NCBI GenBank assembly: GCA_024195585.1
Contig: SWBL01000149.1
Location: 1-64,000 of the forward strand
From: Aureobasidium sp. EXF-3400
Taxonomy: Eukaryota; Ascomycota; Dothideomycetes; Dothideales; Saccotheciaceae
Length of the DNA: 64,000 nt
Reading direction: 5' to 3'
Shown: piece after piece, positions 1-10,664 of the stretch
Layout: each line of letters starts with the position of its first letter
How positions within the stretch are numbered: the first letter of the stretch is position 1
Made by a program: the position numbers and the translations under genes
The notes under the pieces: generated by a model
What the model was told of the DNA's origin: nothing
The model's database searches: none
The model's input: only the letters and a program-made list of their open reading frames with translations

Positions 1-860
1 ACATACCTGTAAATAACCGAGTAGCTAGATAGTTTTCCCGGCAAGCCACACAGTGGTAAATGGAGTATGATTCAAAAAAAAAAAAAAAAAAAAAAAAAGG
101 GGCTTCGGACAGGGTCATACCTCAAGCAAGAGCGTAAACATCATATTCGTGTCTGTAGCCCCAGCCACAAGTCCTAGTATCGTCATATTACTCATGGATA
201 GCAATCGTGTGTTTTCCAAGGACAGAATCGAGTCTAAGCTTCGTCGCGTTCGGAATGCGATCGCTGTACTGGAAAATATATTTTCAGAGACTCGATCTCA
301 GAAGTGCTGTCAAAATCCACAAGGAATTTCATTTGAAAGGTCTGCCAAACATTAACAGTCACAAACTAGATAAAACATGATTATACGCCAATGGAAGCAT
401 CTTAATGCACGGTTTGTCGACTTCTTTGAATACTGTAGCTCGTTCCGACCAAATCTTCGAGGTGTTCAAACAAAGGGATAGATGAACAGGGTGACTAGTG
501 CATCAAGGGCTCTTGGCACCAGGGTTACATGCCCGGCATTCCACCATGTCCAACAGAGAAATCAACGAAATTGAAAATGCAAAGAACCTTTGCAGAGGCA
601 AGTGAGATCTAGGCAGAGTCTTTGTAATCGAACGCTGCAATTGGGATGGCGGCGACTAAGAGTGATATCGAGTATGTTCACAGCGAAATAGCAACATTTT
701 TTCTTTTGGACGGAGGAGAGTCAGCACATAACTACCGCCATGGCTAGGATACGGAGCTGTACACTGCTTTCATGAGGCTGAGATATATTGGGGTGCTGTC
801 ATGTTGCAGATTATGTGGCAAGTGAGCCCCTTTGTACTAGTGAGATAGATATGTTGGACA
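1..860. other. Intergenic, no gene supported
   Basis: Downstream flank of the UPF0261 gene. The only open frame is a 68-codon stretch without introns or motifs, which I do not support. A 25-nt poly-A run lies near the left end. Confidence 0.5.
74..98. repeat. 25-nt poly-A tract
   Basis: An uninterrupted run of A followed by GGGG. It could be a mononucleotide microsatellite or the tail of an old retroposed copy; no target-site duplication was recognised. Confidence 0.9.
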
Positions 861-2123
861 TTATTTCAGATGTGTTAGTTGCATTAGCTGATTCGCAATA
901 TCCACAGCGAACCCTTCGTCGTTGATGTCCCTCTCATCGTGGACGATCGTGATACCCGAGTCTTGCAATTGAGATACCAATGTCTCGATCAATGTATCAT
1001 CGGCATCGCGATCCTCGAAAACACCACCCGGCGTGGCGATCATGCTGACACCACCTTTGGGTAGAGCAATCTGCACTTTCCTGGGATCTGTAGCGAAGCG
1101 TTTGATCTTGTCTGCGATAAACTCTCCTACAGCTCTGCATTCGTCTTTGGTGGTACGCATCAAAGTCACTGTGGGGTTGTGTTCGAAGAGTTTCCTTTGC
1201 TGGTATTTCTCCGGAACTGTTGCTTTAGGTCCGAAGTTGACCATGTCGGTGGCGCCCAAAGAGAGGATGGTCGGAATACCTGACTTCAAAGCTGCTTCGA
1301 GACGGTCGGGCCCAGCGCTCATGTTGCCACCCATGAGGAAGTCGCAGATCTCGGTCGTGGTCAGATCAAGTACAGCATCAAGACGACCTTCTGAGACCAA
1401 GCGCTCCATTGCCTTGCCTCCGTGTCCAGTAGCATGGAAGACGTACGTTTCAACCGAGTAGTTGGACTCGAGATGTTCGCGGATCTTGTCAACACAGGGC
1501 GTCGTTACACCAAACATTGTAATACCAATTCGTAGCCTCCGAGCCTCTTGACTCTGATTCTGTTGATGTTGTAGTTGTTGCTCGTACGCTGAGGCCATAC
1601 CGACCATGGCGGCAGCTGCATTGTTCAGAACGATCCTTAGAAGGTCGTTGGTCCCCGCTATGTCTACCACAGAGTACATCAAAGTAATGTCAGTTTCGCC
1701 GACAATTGGACCGGTGTCTCCAGAGGCGACTGTGCTCGCGATGAGTTTGGGTAGACCGATCGGTAAAGTTCGCATCACCGCTGAAGCCAGGCTAGTACCT
1801 CCACTACCACCAGCACTGATGATACCATGTATCGGCTGCTTAATGTGTAGTTCTTCAATGCATGAAGTCGCGCACTGAATCATGTATTTGATAATATCAC
1901 CGCGTGGCAAATCTTGCACGTTGTCTTGTTCCTTCTTCGCACCGAATCTTCTCACCAGCCCATCTTGAGTGATCGTTATGGCAGGGTGAACCACAGGAAT
2001 ACGGCCACAATCAATCAAGGTGATGGATGCACCAGGCGAGGATAGAGCTTCCAGTCGGGAATGGAGATCGAGTATCTCAGGGAGCTTTGTATCGAGCGTC
2101 CCTAGCAGGACTATGTGCGGCAT
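861..2123 (-). CDS. UPF0261 / Tm-1-like ATP-binding domain protein
   Basis: A single-exon protein of 420 aa, counting from the Met of MPHIVLLGTLDTK. The frame extends 13 codons further upstream, but the family begins with this strand-glycine motif (V-L-L-G-T-x-D-T-K). It also has the Gly/Ser-rich SAGGSGGTSLAS patch (around residues 105-116), which in plant Tm-1 forms part of the nucleotide-binding N-terminal domain, and a GGVSMI patch near the C-terminus. Bacterial and fungal members are of similar size, so the gene looks complete. Its divergent neighbour, 252 bp away, encodes the TIM-barrel domain that is fused to this domain in plants, so the two products probably act together. The biochemical reaction of the family is not established. 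High confidence in family, low in function. Confidence 0.9.
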   Translation of the reverse strand: MPHIVLLGTLDTKLPEILDLHSRLEALSSPGASITLIDCGRIPVVHPAITITQDGLVRRFGAKKEQDNVQDLPRGDIIKYMIQCATSCIEELHIKQPIHGIISAGGSGGTSLASAVMRTLPIGLPKLIASTVASGDTGPIVGETDITLMYSVVDIAGTNDLLRIVLNNAAAAMVGMASAYEQQLQHQQNQSQEARRLRIGITMFGVTTPCVDKIREHLESNYSVETYVFHATGHGGKAMERLVSEGRLDAVLDLTTTEICDFLMGGNMSAGPDRLEAALKSGIPTILSLGATDMVNFGPKATVPEKYQQRKLFEHNPTVTLMRTTKDECRAVGEFIADKIKRFATDPRKVQIALPKGGVSMIATPGGVFEDRDADDTLIETLVSQLQDSGITIVHDERDINDEGFAVDIANQLMQLTHLK

Positions 2124-2375
2124 CGTGACAGCAGAGTGATGGAATGCAAAGTGATGAAGCACATCTCGAGGGTTTTTTCAAGGGTGTCATTGAATGCGAA
2201 TGGTCCACGTCGCGTCGGAAGTGAGGTGCGGGGAGGCTGGTGATGTGATGTGTTCATGCAGCGTTGCGTCATGCCGATGAAACAGCGCGACTTCGAGTCC
2301 TGAACACCTTCCTCTTTCTGTGACTGTCAATTACCAAAACTTTGTCAAACGTACAAGCAGTCGTAATCGTTCAGC
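2124..2375. promoter_or_regulatory. Shared divergent promoter of the two Tm-1-half genes
   Basis: This short region separates two start codons that point away from each other, so both genes must be expressed from it. The stretch before the TIM-barrel gene is CT- and AC-rich, typical of fungal 5' leaders. No TATA box was recognised. Confidence 0.6.
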
Positions 2376-3218
2376 ATGGCACCCCCTACGGATCGCAAGC
2401 AAATTCTCGAGAGCTTCCGCAAGCAGATAGATGCTGGGAAGCCTATCGTCGGAGCAGGTGCTGGTATTGGCCTGTCAGCCAAATCAATTGAAGCAGGCGG
2501 CGGTGACTTGATCATCATCTACAACAGTGGACGCTTCCGAATGGCTGGTCGAGGCTCTCTGGCTGGACTCATGCCTTTCAGTAACGCCAATGATGTCGTC
2601 GTCGATATGGCCAAGGAGGTGCTACCCATCGTCGAGCACACTCCCGTCATAGCTGGTGTTTGCGGTACCGATCCTTTCAAGGATATGCCTCGCTTCTTGA
2701 AGCAACTCCGTGATCTTGGATTCGCTGGTATTCAGAACTTTCCCACTGTTGGTTTGATCGATGGCCAGTTCCGTGCGAACCTCGAGGAAACTGGTATGGG
2801 CTACGACAAAGAAGTCGAGATGGTACGACTGGCTTCGGAGATGGACATTCTGACGACACCGTATGTCTTCAACGTGGAAGAAGCGAAAGCCATGGCAGGC
2901 GCTGGAGCGGATGTGGTTGTCGCCCATATGGGTCTCACCACCAGCGGAACGATCGGCGCACAAACAGGCAAATCTCTGGAAGATTGCGTCAAGGACGTGC
3001 AAGCCATCAGAGACGCTGCGACAGAAGTCAAGAAGGACATCATTGTACTCTGCCATGGAGGACCTATCGCAAAACCTGAAGACGCAAAGTTTGTGCTCGG
3101 AAAAGTCAAGGGCTTACATGGCTTCTTCGGTGCCAGCTCGATGGAACGCCTACCGGTGGAAGATGCCATCAAGGGCGTTACGGCACAGTTCAAGGATATC
3201 GCCGTGCAAAAAGCTTAA
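2376..3218 (+). CDS. TIM-barrel protein, PEP-hydrolase-like (Tm-1 C-terminal half)
   Basis: An intronless 280-aa protein matching the TIM-barrel 'phosphoenolpyruvate hydrolase-like' family that forms the C-terminal half of plant Tm-1. Visible barrel features include [13 protein letters not shown] near the N-terminus, [16 protein letters not shown] (about residues 116-131), [15 protein letters not shown] (about 186-200) and a C-terminal phosphate-type loop around [12 protein letters not shown]. Length is normal for the family and the start fits an AC-rich leader. The protein is probably cytosolic because no targeting signal is seen. It is paired head to head with the UPF0261 gene. The catalytic activity named in databases is predicted rather than demonstrated for fungal members. 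Confidence 0.92.
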   Translation: MAPPTDRKQILESFRKQIDAGKPIVGAGAGIGLSAKSIEAGGGDLIIIYNSGRFRMAGRGSLAGLMPFSNANDVVVDMAKEVLPIVEHTPVIAGVCGTDPFKDMPRFLKQLRDLGFAGIQNFPTVGLIDGQFRANLEETGMGYDKEVEMVRLASEMDILTTPYVFNVEEAKAMAGAGADVVVAHMGLTTSGTIGAQTGKSLEDCVKDVQAIRDAATEVKKDIIVLCHGGPIAKPEDAKFVLGKVKGLHGFFGASSMERLPVEDAIKGVTAQFKDIAVQKA

Positions 3219-3738
3219 GACCACATATCTGGGCGTAGCGTAAGCCAGCAAATATAATCATTTTCTCTCATCGACTTGGACAACAACCGCCAAATACTCT
3301 CCTGTGGTCGTCTGCCGACAAAGCCGCATGGACGCCGACTTGCCTCTGTGGAGACATTGTAGGAAAAGCTTCTCAAATGTCACGCAGCGAGTGATCAAAT
3401 GGTCGTAGAGAAACGAATATCAGAGAGGATTGTGGCAGCTAAAGTGCATGTTCGAGTGGTCATGGTGATCGAGATGGTGAAAACAGCGAGACGTAAGCAA
3501 CTGCTCCGCCAACTTTGGTGGCAATTCCCATAGATGAGTAGAGGCGATGGTCGTGTTGTGATTATGTTCAGAAAGATAACGAATTTCCGGGAGTTGTCGA
3601 ACATGGTCGTTCTCGTCAGAGACCCGTATGTTTACGTCGGCATCAAAACACGACCACCACAAACAAAACATTTAGTGTTTCTTCGAAGACTCTTTGCACC
3701 GCGCAACATCCCTACTCACAACACTCACGCACATCAAC
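3219..3738. other. Intergenic 3219-3738
   Basis: Between the TIM-barrel gene and the next orphan gene. Short overlapping frames occur on both strands, without splice-supported continuity. The last 60 bases are AC-rich and look like a 5' leader. Confidence 0.5.
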
Positions 3739-4658
3739 ATGGCTCCCACAACAAGATCTTCGGCGAAGAAGTCTGCACACACTGACGAGAATGATATCGC
3801 TGCACACACCGACGAGAGGGACATCGTCTCCTGGACCTCCGATGTAAGCGGTGAAATCCTCTACTACGAGAGGCTCTACGTCTTGGAAGAAGAAGCAGAG
3901 GTGTTGTTTGAGCAACTGCGCATGACGGAGGCTGGTGAACTGGTTCCTTATACTAAGGACAGCGAAGACGGTACTACAAAGATCCATGTGGATGATGATG
4001 AAGCAGTAACTAACGAGACACAGAAGATGAAGGCGCCGCAATGACCGACGGTAGCCACGCAGAAGAGGGAGAAGCAGACACCGACTTCGTCCCAGAAGTA
4101 AAGCGTACTCGCCGCCACCAGACCATCAAGGCCAACAAGAACACACCTCGTCCCGCCGTCTCCTCTCACGCGCCATCATATCCCACCAATTCTCTTCCTG
4201 CCCTCCTGATCTCGGCCACGGCCACTCCCGTTCTCCAACCTGTTCTTCAACCCGTTCACCGATCTGCTCTCCAACCTGTTGCCCAGCCTGTTACCCAGCC
4301 TGTTCTTCAACCTTCTCTTCTCGCCCGTTCTCTTCCTGCTGCTCCACCTCTCAACCTCCTCGAAGAGATGGCCGACCTGATGGAAGGCGAGTCAGTTCTC
4401 GACTTCGCTGTTCGCCCTTTGTCGGAGGCTGTTCTGCAGACCACCTCGCAGAGAAGTCTCCGCAGTCTGCTGAGAAATGTCCGCGTCGCCGATCTGGCTG
4501 AAGTCAATGGAGCAGAGGCTCACGCTATCGAGAAGGAGGCCTACGACACTGTTCGCCCGGGCAAGTTCGTCAACGGCAGATGGGTTCTAGACCCTCGCTC
4601 GACCATCTTCCGTCCTACAAACCCCGATTACAAAGCTCTTGCTGAGATGGGCCCGTGA
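3739..4658 (+). CDS. Orphan protein with Leu-Gln-Pro-Val repeats (two exons)
   Basis: Two open frames appear to overlap at ATGA, but a standard 53-nt intron (3971-4023: GTACTA donor, AACTAAC branch, CACAG acceptor) joins them in matching phase 1 and removes the apparent stop. The product is 288 aa. The N-terminus is acidic and hydrophilic after a basic MAPTTRSSAKK start. The middle is a Ser/Pro-rich linker with short LQPV/TQPV repeats (around nt 4226-4320). The C-terminal 90 residues look folded (NLLEEMADLMEGES onward). No signal peptide or membrane segment is seen. I do not recognise a family. The next gene downstream has the same exon style, a short leader and no known function, so both may be lineage-specific. 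Confidence 0.75.
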
Positions 4659-5657
4659 AAGGTGTAGAAAAGTTGTTTAGAGAGAGAGCGAGAGGTTTTC
4701 ATGTAAGATAGTTTTGGAGAGACAGCAAAAAGATACCAGGATTTTCTTTCCCATGATGTTCAGAATAGTTTGTGATACCTCCGTTGGAACAATATGTATT
4801 GTCAAAGAGGCTGTTGCATCTCTGTAGACATCGTCTCTATGCGTCGTAGGAGGGAGATGGTTTGACCATCCTGGAGTATAACTTCGGGCTCTACTCAGGA
4901 TACAATAGCTCCAGCCACTCATGCGTTCTCAGATACTGCTATCAAAATGCAAGATCTGGTACTCAATATACTCGCTATCCACCGAAAGTGGTGTAGAAGA
5001 ATGTTTCTCTGGATGTCTATCAATAAGATGATTTTGCTGTGCATTTTGTTAGAAGAGCTTCGAGCCTTCCGGCTCGAGGAGATATCAGAAGAAGTCTTTG
5101 TTGCTTGGTATCTCAAAACATCGTGGTCATAGAATATGTGTTATAGCAATGCAAGGACTCCTGTCAGATATGCCTGCCGTCCATTGAGAGCTGTGATCAA
5201 AGAGTATCTCTTTGGGCAGCATGTAGACATCGATTATACTATGAAATTCTATAGACAGCTTCGACCTTGACGAGTCCTGTGAGATAATGGAGTCGGCCTC
5301 TTCTCTGTAAGCTCCAGAGCCATCATCACATCGGAGTGCACACTATAGAAATGCAGGACTTGTTTGTGGAGAGGGCATCATCCGGTGAGAGTGCTCTAAC
5401 ACCTGGCTCTCAATGGTACTGGCTCACTGATACAACACTTCTTTGCCTTTTGATAGAGTCTCTACTGGCACTCGACGTGACTTGGAGCGTTGATCGACGG
5501 TAGGGCTACAGGTGAAGGGTCGAGGGGGTACTTGAATCGTTTGCTTCGTTTGTTGTGCTTCGACAGACTCTCACCAAATCTTGACCACCGCGTCTTTTCT
5601 TCACACGACCATAACACACCTGACACACACAAAGACAACACGCAACCAGTAACAAAC
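4659..5657. other. Intergenic 4659-5657
   Basis: About 1 kb between two orphan genes, AT-richer than the coding regions, with only short unsupported frames. The last 100 bases before 5658 are rich in CA and CACAC, typical of a 5' leader. I see no RNA gene or repeat. Confidence 0.5.
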
Positions 5658-6549
5658 ATGGGATCTCGCTACGACAGAGCTGTTCACGCTGAGAGGTAAG
5701 AAAATCTCTTGACACTTCTTTGATCACCACTGGCTCACTGTTTTCAGGTTGCACGAGCGTTTCCCACGCGGCCACGATAGTAGAATGACTGCCACAGATG
5801 CCGTGAAGTGGTACCGCACAATCGACAATCGCGTCGCTCGTGCCTATGAAGAGCTGAGAATCACCGATCTGTGGAATGAACAGGTGGATCTGATTCACGC
5901 ACTAGAAAAGCGCGAGGTCTTCGGCATGATTCCCACCGAATCCCTCACCAGACCTTGCCGCCTGGTCGCCATTCAGATGCAAGTTTGTGCTGCGCTGTCC
6001 ATGGAGAAGGGCAGAAACTATCCTGTTCCCATCACTGAGGAGGAGATGGACGAAGGCATCTTTGCTCGTCCTTACCAGCTTGTTGTTGTCGGTGACGAGG
6101 ACATGGATCCTGCCATCTACATGGATGCTTTGGTTCTCGCTCATCACACTAGCGTCAAGTTGTCTGCTCCCGCTATCAACGTCACTTACCCTGGCGATGA
6201 GTACATGTTCTTGACCAATGCCGATGTTGTCTTCTGCAGCATTGCACGCCTCAAGCAACTCGTTGGCAGCAGAGCTGTCGGTCTGTCTTGCGTCACTCGC
6301 ATCATCGTTGACGAGCCCATGTACATCGACAAGCCCACCTGGAACGATCTGGCTATGATTCTTCGTCACCCTGAGATGAACCCCAAGGTCGGCGCTGTCT
6401 TTGTTGGTCGCAAGGCCTCTTTGGATGAGTCTACCAAGAAGAAAGTCCGCGACTTCGCTACCGTTGCGCTTCCTTACTGGCACGCTCACACCGATGAGAC
6501 TCGCGCTCAGGCCCAGGCTGAGTGGGATGCCTATGCTCGTACAATCTAA
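5658..6549 (+). CDS. Orphan protein resembling a degenerate DEAD-box RecA-like domain
   Basis: Exon 1 (5658-5695) encodes MGSRYDRAVHAER. A 52-nt intron (5696-5747, GTAAGA to TTTTCAG) leads into the long second exon, giving 279 aa. The C-terminal part follows the order of an RNA-helicase RecA1 domain: a segment like the TPGRL motif (VVFCSIARLKQLV), then IIVDEPMYI where helicases have VxDEAD, then KVGAVFVGRKASLDE where SAT would follow. No Walker A GKT is present in the visible N-terminal half, and SAT is replaced, so ATP hydrolysis is unlikely. The helicase likeness is my inference from motif order; a chance resemblance is possible. The 3' flank contains at least one intron-like segment after the stop codon. 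Confidence 0.7.
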
Positions 6550-8242
6550 GCAGGACAACATCGCCCGTAAGAACAGCTTCCCCTTCTCTTACTGTCCAAG
6601 CTAACATGTTCATCAGACCTGAAAGCACCGACAGGCTCGACCAGTGAAGAAGAGGGCAAACGCCTCGGAGAGACACTCTCTGCACATACGTAAGTGAGGA
6701 ATAGTGAGCGCACAAGAGACCGCAAGCAACGTACAGCACAACATGAGGAGGAAATCTTGAGCGCGCAAGAAACAGACTGGCAGAGAACAATGAACGCACA
6801 AGGAAAAAAGAGGCGAGGAAACTTGAAGCTGGAATAGTCTGGGCTCTTACATCAAACACGGCAGGTCCTGGGGATGCGTATGAGACCTACTTCTTCAAAA
6901 ATCAATCACTGCTTCTGTCATTCTTGTGCTTCTTCTGACTGTCTAGTACGCGAGACCGAGTGCTGACCTCGTCGCCCATTGTATCGTGTTGCTTTGTCCT
7001 GGAAGCGTGTTGCCGCTGTAGCTTTCTTTGTTCTTTGCTCGTCAGACCGCCCGAGGGTCCAAAGAACTAGGACTAAACAATTTGCTTAGACATGAGGTCG
7101 ACTCGAATCAATGGTCATGCAAGGCCTCAGCGGCCACTCTGTGTATACTGATGGGAATATTCCAATGACATTTGTTGCTCGCTTACTTGCCGCCGATAAA
7201 AGCTCGCTGAAGGCAGTCACGCACGGAAGGCTGGTCGCCGCGACTCGACGGGCCTTTCCTATCCGGGAGGTCCAAAAAGACAATCCTCTAGGAGTCAAGA
7301 TGAATGAATTGAGATCAGAAAGAATGGTCAAGTTTGGGCAGGGCATGATGAGGGGAGTTTGGATCAGAAGGTCGGCATCAACAATTTTAGTGGCCAAAAG
7401 TCTTAATCGTTGCCGGTCTCGGTCCGTTGTTTGCCACATAGTTAAAGGAGTTTAACCAGCGACAAGGTATACTACCGATAAGATATTATAGGGGTATTCT
7501 TCTTGTTTTTCATGCCTCAATTGAACACCGTCTCGAAATTATCCATCCAATACTTATGGTGTTATCCCTATCATTCGCGCGGCAACGACTTGTGTCCTCG
7601 TCCTGTGAGGCAGGCTTGGCAGAACAATGTCAGCTTGTGTTGGCTGGAGCAGCATGCCTTGACTTTCAAATTTTTGAACAAATGAAGAAAGTACCACGTA
7701 GTCACGTAGCGAACAGCTCAGGTCCAAGGGGCACAATTGACGAGACCCCAGCGACGAGCTTCCAGCGACGAGCTTCCAGCGACACGACCGGGCAGCTTGA
7801 AGACGAATCTCGAATCTGCGACGATGCGTCCAGCGACGAAGGCTTCGCGTGTAATCCTGCTGCACTGATGGCAATTTCCAGGATGTCCAAACAGAATGAT
7901 GGATCTGGGACAACAGGCAGCTTTACAGCAATTCAAAGCGCATGAGGATATGCTTGCCAGGAGCAGGTAACCTTCACCCGTGTCGAAGCGCATGACAAGT
8001 GCATAGCGGATTGAGCAAACAGAGCCTTCGTTTGTATGTAGGAGACCACATTATCGGATGCTTGCATGCAAACGCCAGAATCTTCCACTCGACCTTTGAT
8101 TTCTTCTAGCTGATGCTTCTACCTGACTCTTGCTTTCACTTAGACTCTACTTTCATCCAACTCTCTTCCACTCCACCACTACTTTAAGCTTCCATCTTCC
8201 AGCTGACGAAAAGCAACTTTCCATCTTCATCCAGCATCAACA
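6550..8242. other. Intergenic 6550-8242 with a likely 3'-UTR intron
   Basis: Just after the stop at 6549, 6570-6616 has all the marks of an intron (GTAAGA donor, GCTAAC branch, ATCAG acceptor), so the orphan transcript probably has a spliced 3' UTR. Further on, open frames of 90-130 codons occur on both strands without splice continuity or motifs; I support none. A short tandem repeat lies at 7750-7785. Confidence 0.5.
7750..7785. repeat. Short tandem repeat, 14-nt unit, about 2.6 copies
   Basis: The unit AGCGACGAGCTTCC is repeated twice exactly and then partially. A related AGCGACGA occurs about 50 bases further on. It lies in non-coding DNA. Confidence 0.8.
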
Positions 8243-10664
8243 ATGAAGATAGATCTTGCCATCGCCGACACGCTGGCGCAGAAGCGTGACTTGGACAAAC
8301 TTGTGGCGTCGAGAACGGGCAAGCAGCGTGCTGAGTTTCCTCTCTACCACCGCACTCGCGGTTTGATGCTTGCAACCTTCACGGAGGCAGCGGTATGTCG
8401 TTCCATATTACTCACCCGCTGTATTCTAGTTGTGGCTGACCACCATGGCAGAACGTAGAGAGACTGAAAACGCCAGGCACTGTGGTGGCTGTCATAGCCG
8501 AAGCATATCCGCCTTGCAGTGCTCCGCTCGTCAATCTTGGAAAGGTGAGTTCGATGCATATTGTTACGAATATCAAGCTGACGGTGACTTCCAACAGATG
8601 CACATGCGTGACCTGCTCATCGATGCCCCCCACCATGACAAGTACCTTATCCTGCGCACCTTTGCCCATGTCCTGGAATTCTCCACCATGCAAGTCGCCA
8701 TCGCCGTCGAAGATGAGCAAGGCGAAGTCGAGCAACTCAGCATCTATCACTACGACTTCTCCCGCTGGCCCGACAACAAAGTGTGTGCCGGCATGGTCCT
8801 GGCCGTCAAGAACCCATACCTGAGATCTGTCATCTCCAACGGCGGCATGAGCCTCGGTGTTTTCCACCCTTCGGACATTGTGGTGCTTGATCAAGACCAC
8901 GAGCTGTTCCCGGCCAAATGGAAGACTGCACAGCATAAAGTTTTCAAAGATGCTGCTCAGTGGAAAGTGGACGGCAATTCAGCATTGAAGGAAAAGAATT
9001 ACCAGAAGGCAAACTACTACTACAGCAAAGGCCTCTCTGCATCTGGACTGAACGACACTCTCAAGAGCGACTTGCACAGGAACAAAGCTCGTGCCGAACT
9101 GCTCCTCGGCTTGTACGATGCGGCCAAGACTGATGCTCTGGCTTCCCTTCTCCATCAGCCCGACGACAGATCCAGAGAGCTAGACTCCAAAGCCTTCTAC
9201 CGTGCCGGTCGTGCCATGTACGAGCTCGCAGACTACCAGGCAGCCAAGACAATGTTCGATCAATGCTTGCAGTCGCGACCTCAAGACACGGAAGGGCTGA
9301 GAGAGCTCAACCGCACCATCTGTCGCATCACCGAAGAGCGAAATGAAAACTTTGACTTCTTGGCCATGTCTGAGAAAATCACATCCACCAAGGACTTCCG
9401 AGCCCAACAGGCCAGCTATGTTCGCCGCACGGAAGTCAGACAGACAAAAGACCGTGGCAAAGGCCTGTTCACCACGCAATCCATCGCCTGCGGTGACATC
9501 GTACTCTGCGAAAAGGCATTTGTTGCCGCCAACCCACCCTGGCTCAAGCCGAAGAAGAAGGAGACCTTTATCGTCAGTCCTTGTTCCAAGCACGTCTTCT
9601 GCGGCGGCCACGCCGAGACCTGGTTCGCCGCCGTTCGAAAAGTTTTCAACAACCCCTCGCTGGCCAGCCGCCTGCTCGACCTCTGCGCCCGCTCCGACTA
9701 CAACAGCCACCTTGCCCACCAACAGGCCACGCCTGTGTCTATCGTCGACGGCTTGCCCGTCATCGACGTCTTTCACATTCTCGACGTGCTCGAGAACAAC
9801 GGTCTCGGCTTCATGGCCCGTCCAGATCAAACCCAAGCCTATCCGAACATTCCACGCCCGCAGCTCAATGCCCACTACGACTGTCTCGGTGTTTGGCCAG
9901 TTGCTTCCCGCGCCAATCACTCCTGTCTCCCAAACGCCGAGTACAGTTTCCTCGGCGACTTCATGCTCGTCCGAGCTAACAAGGACATCCCCAAGGGTGA
10001 GGAAATCACCATATCCTACGTTCCAACCACTGGCAAATTCGAGCAACAGAAGATGGCCCTGAGAAACTGGAATTTCAAGTGCGAGTGCAAATTATGTTGC
10101 GCTGAGAATGCGTGGGACGGTACGCGTTCAGTTCTCTTGAGCGCCGCAGACTCGTACGAGGAGGCAGAGCCACCTCTCGCCATTCCTGACAAAGGCGTCT
10201 CGGATCTTAACAGACGAACTGAGCCTGCGGATCGACTCATCAACGTGGTCAAACTGTATGTGGACCAGATCCAAGACACCTACCCTACGGCCTTGTTCTC
10301 TGATCTTCCAAACATCGGACTTGCAAAACGTCATGCCTGGTTGATGAGAGCGTATGCCACTGGCGGCGGAAAGTCTGTTTCCTCATCCTTTGCAGTGTCG
10401 CAGAACAACGCGTGCATGTATGCCCAGGCCGTCATTCGCGACCATGGTTTCAAGCCTATCATTGAAGTTGTCGGTAAGAAAGTTTCCTTTGACAGGGAGA
10501 ATATCATCATGACTATTGAGTTAGTTGATGCGTTCATGTTCTTGGGGCTCTTTTATGGGATGGAAGGCAATGCAGAGCTGGCGGAGTGTATGAGGGGATG
10601 GGCGAAGCAGAGTTATGTCACTCTGAATGGTTCTGATGTCGGCTATGAGGTACTTTATCAGTGA
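8243..10664 (+). CDS. TPR and SET-domain protein (SMYD-like putative lysine methyltransferase)
   Basis: Three exons: 8243-8392, 8452-8544 and 8598-10664, joined by introns of 59 and 53 nt, all in phase 0, giving 769 aa. The start MKIDLAIADTLAQKRDL follows a CT/AC-rich leader. TPR-like helices span roughly residues 185-300 (QWKVDGNSALKEKNYQKANYYYSKGL onward in pieces). The SET domain follows: RGKGLFTTQSI opens it, NHSC lies at residues 521-524, and GEEITISYV supplies the cofactor and pseudoknot motif. FKCECKLC is the post-SET zinc-binding cysteine cluster. This arrangement matches fungal TPR/SET proteins of the SMYD/SET5 type, which methylate lysines on histones or other proteins; the substrate here is unknown. 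The N-terminal 170 residues are a conserved-looking extension without a name I recognise. A GC-rich 3' half contrasts with the flanks but is normal for coding DNA. Confidence 0.92.

Noticed and set aside
9180..10046. 288-codon minus-strand open frame
   Set aside because: Antisense of the TPR/SET gene, whose SET motifs are unambiguous; no motif or splice sign of its own.
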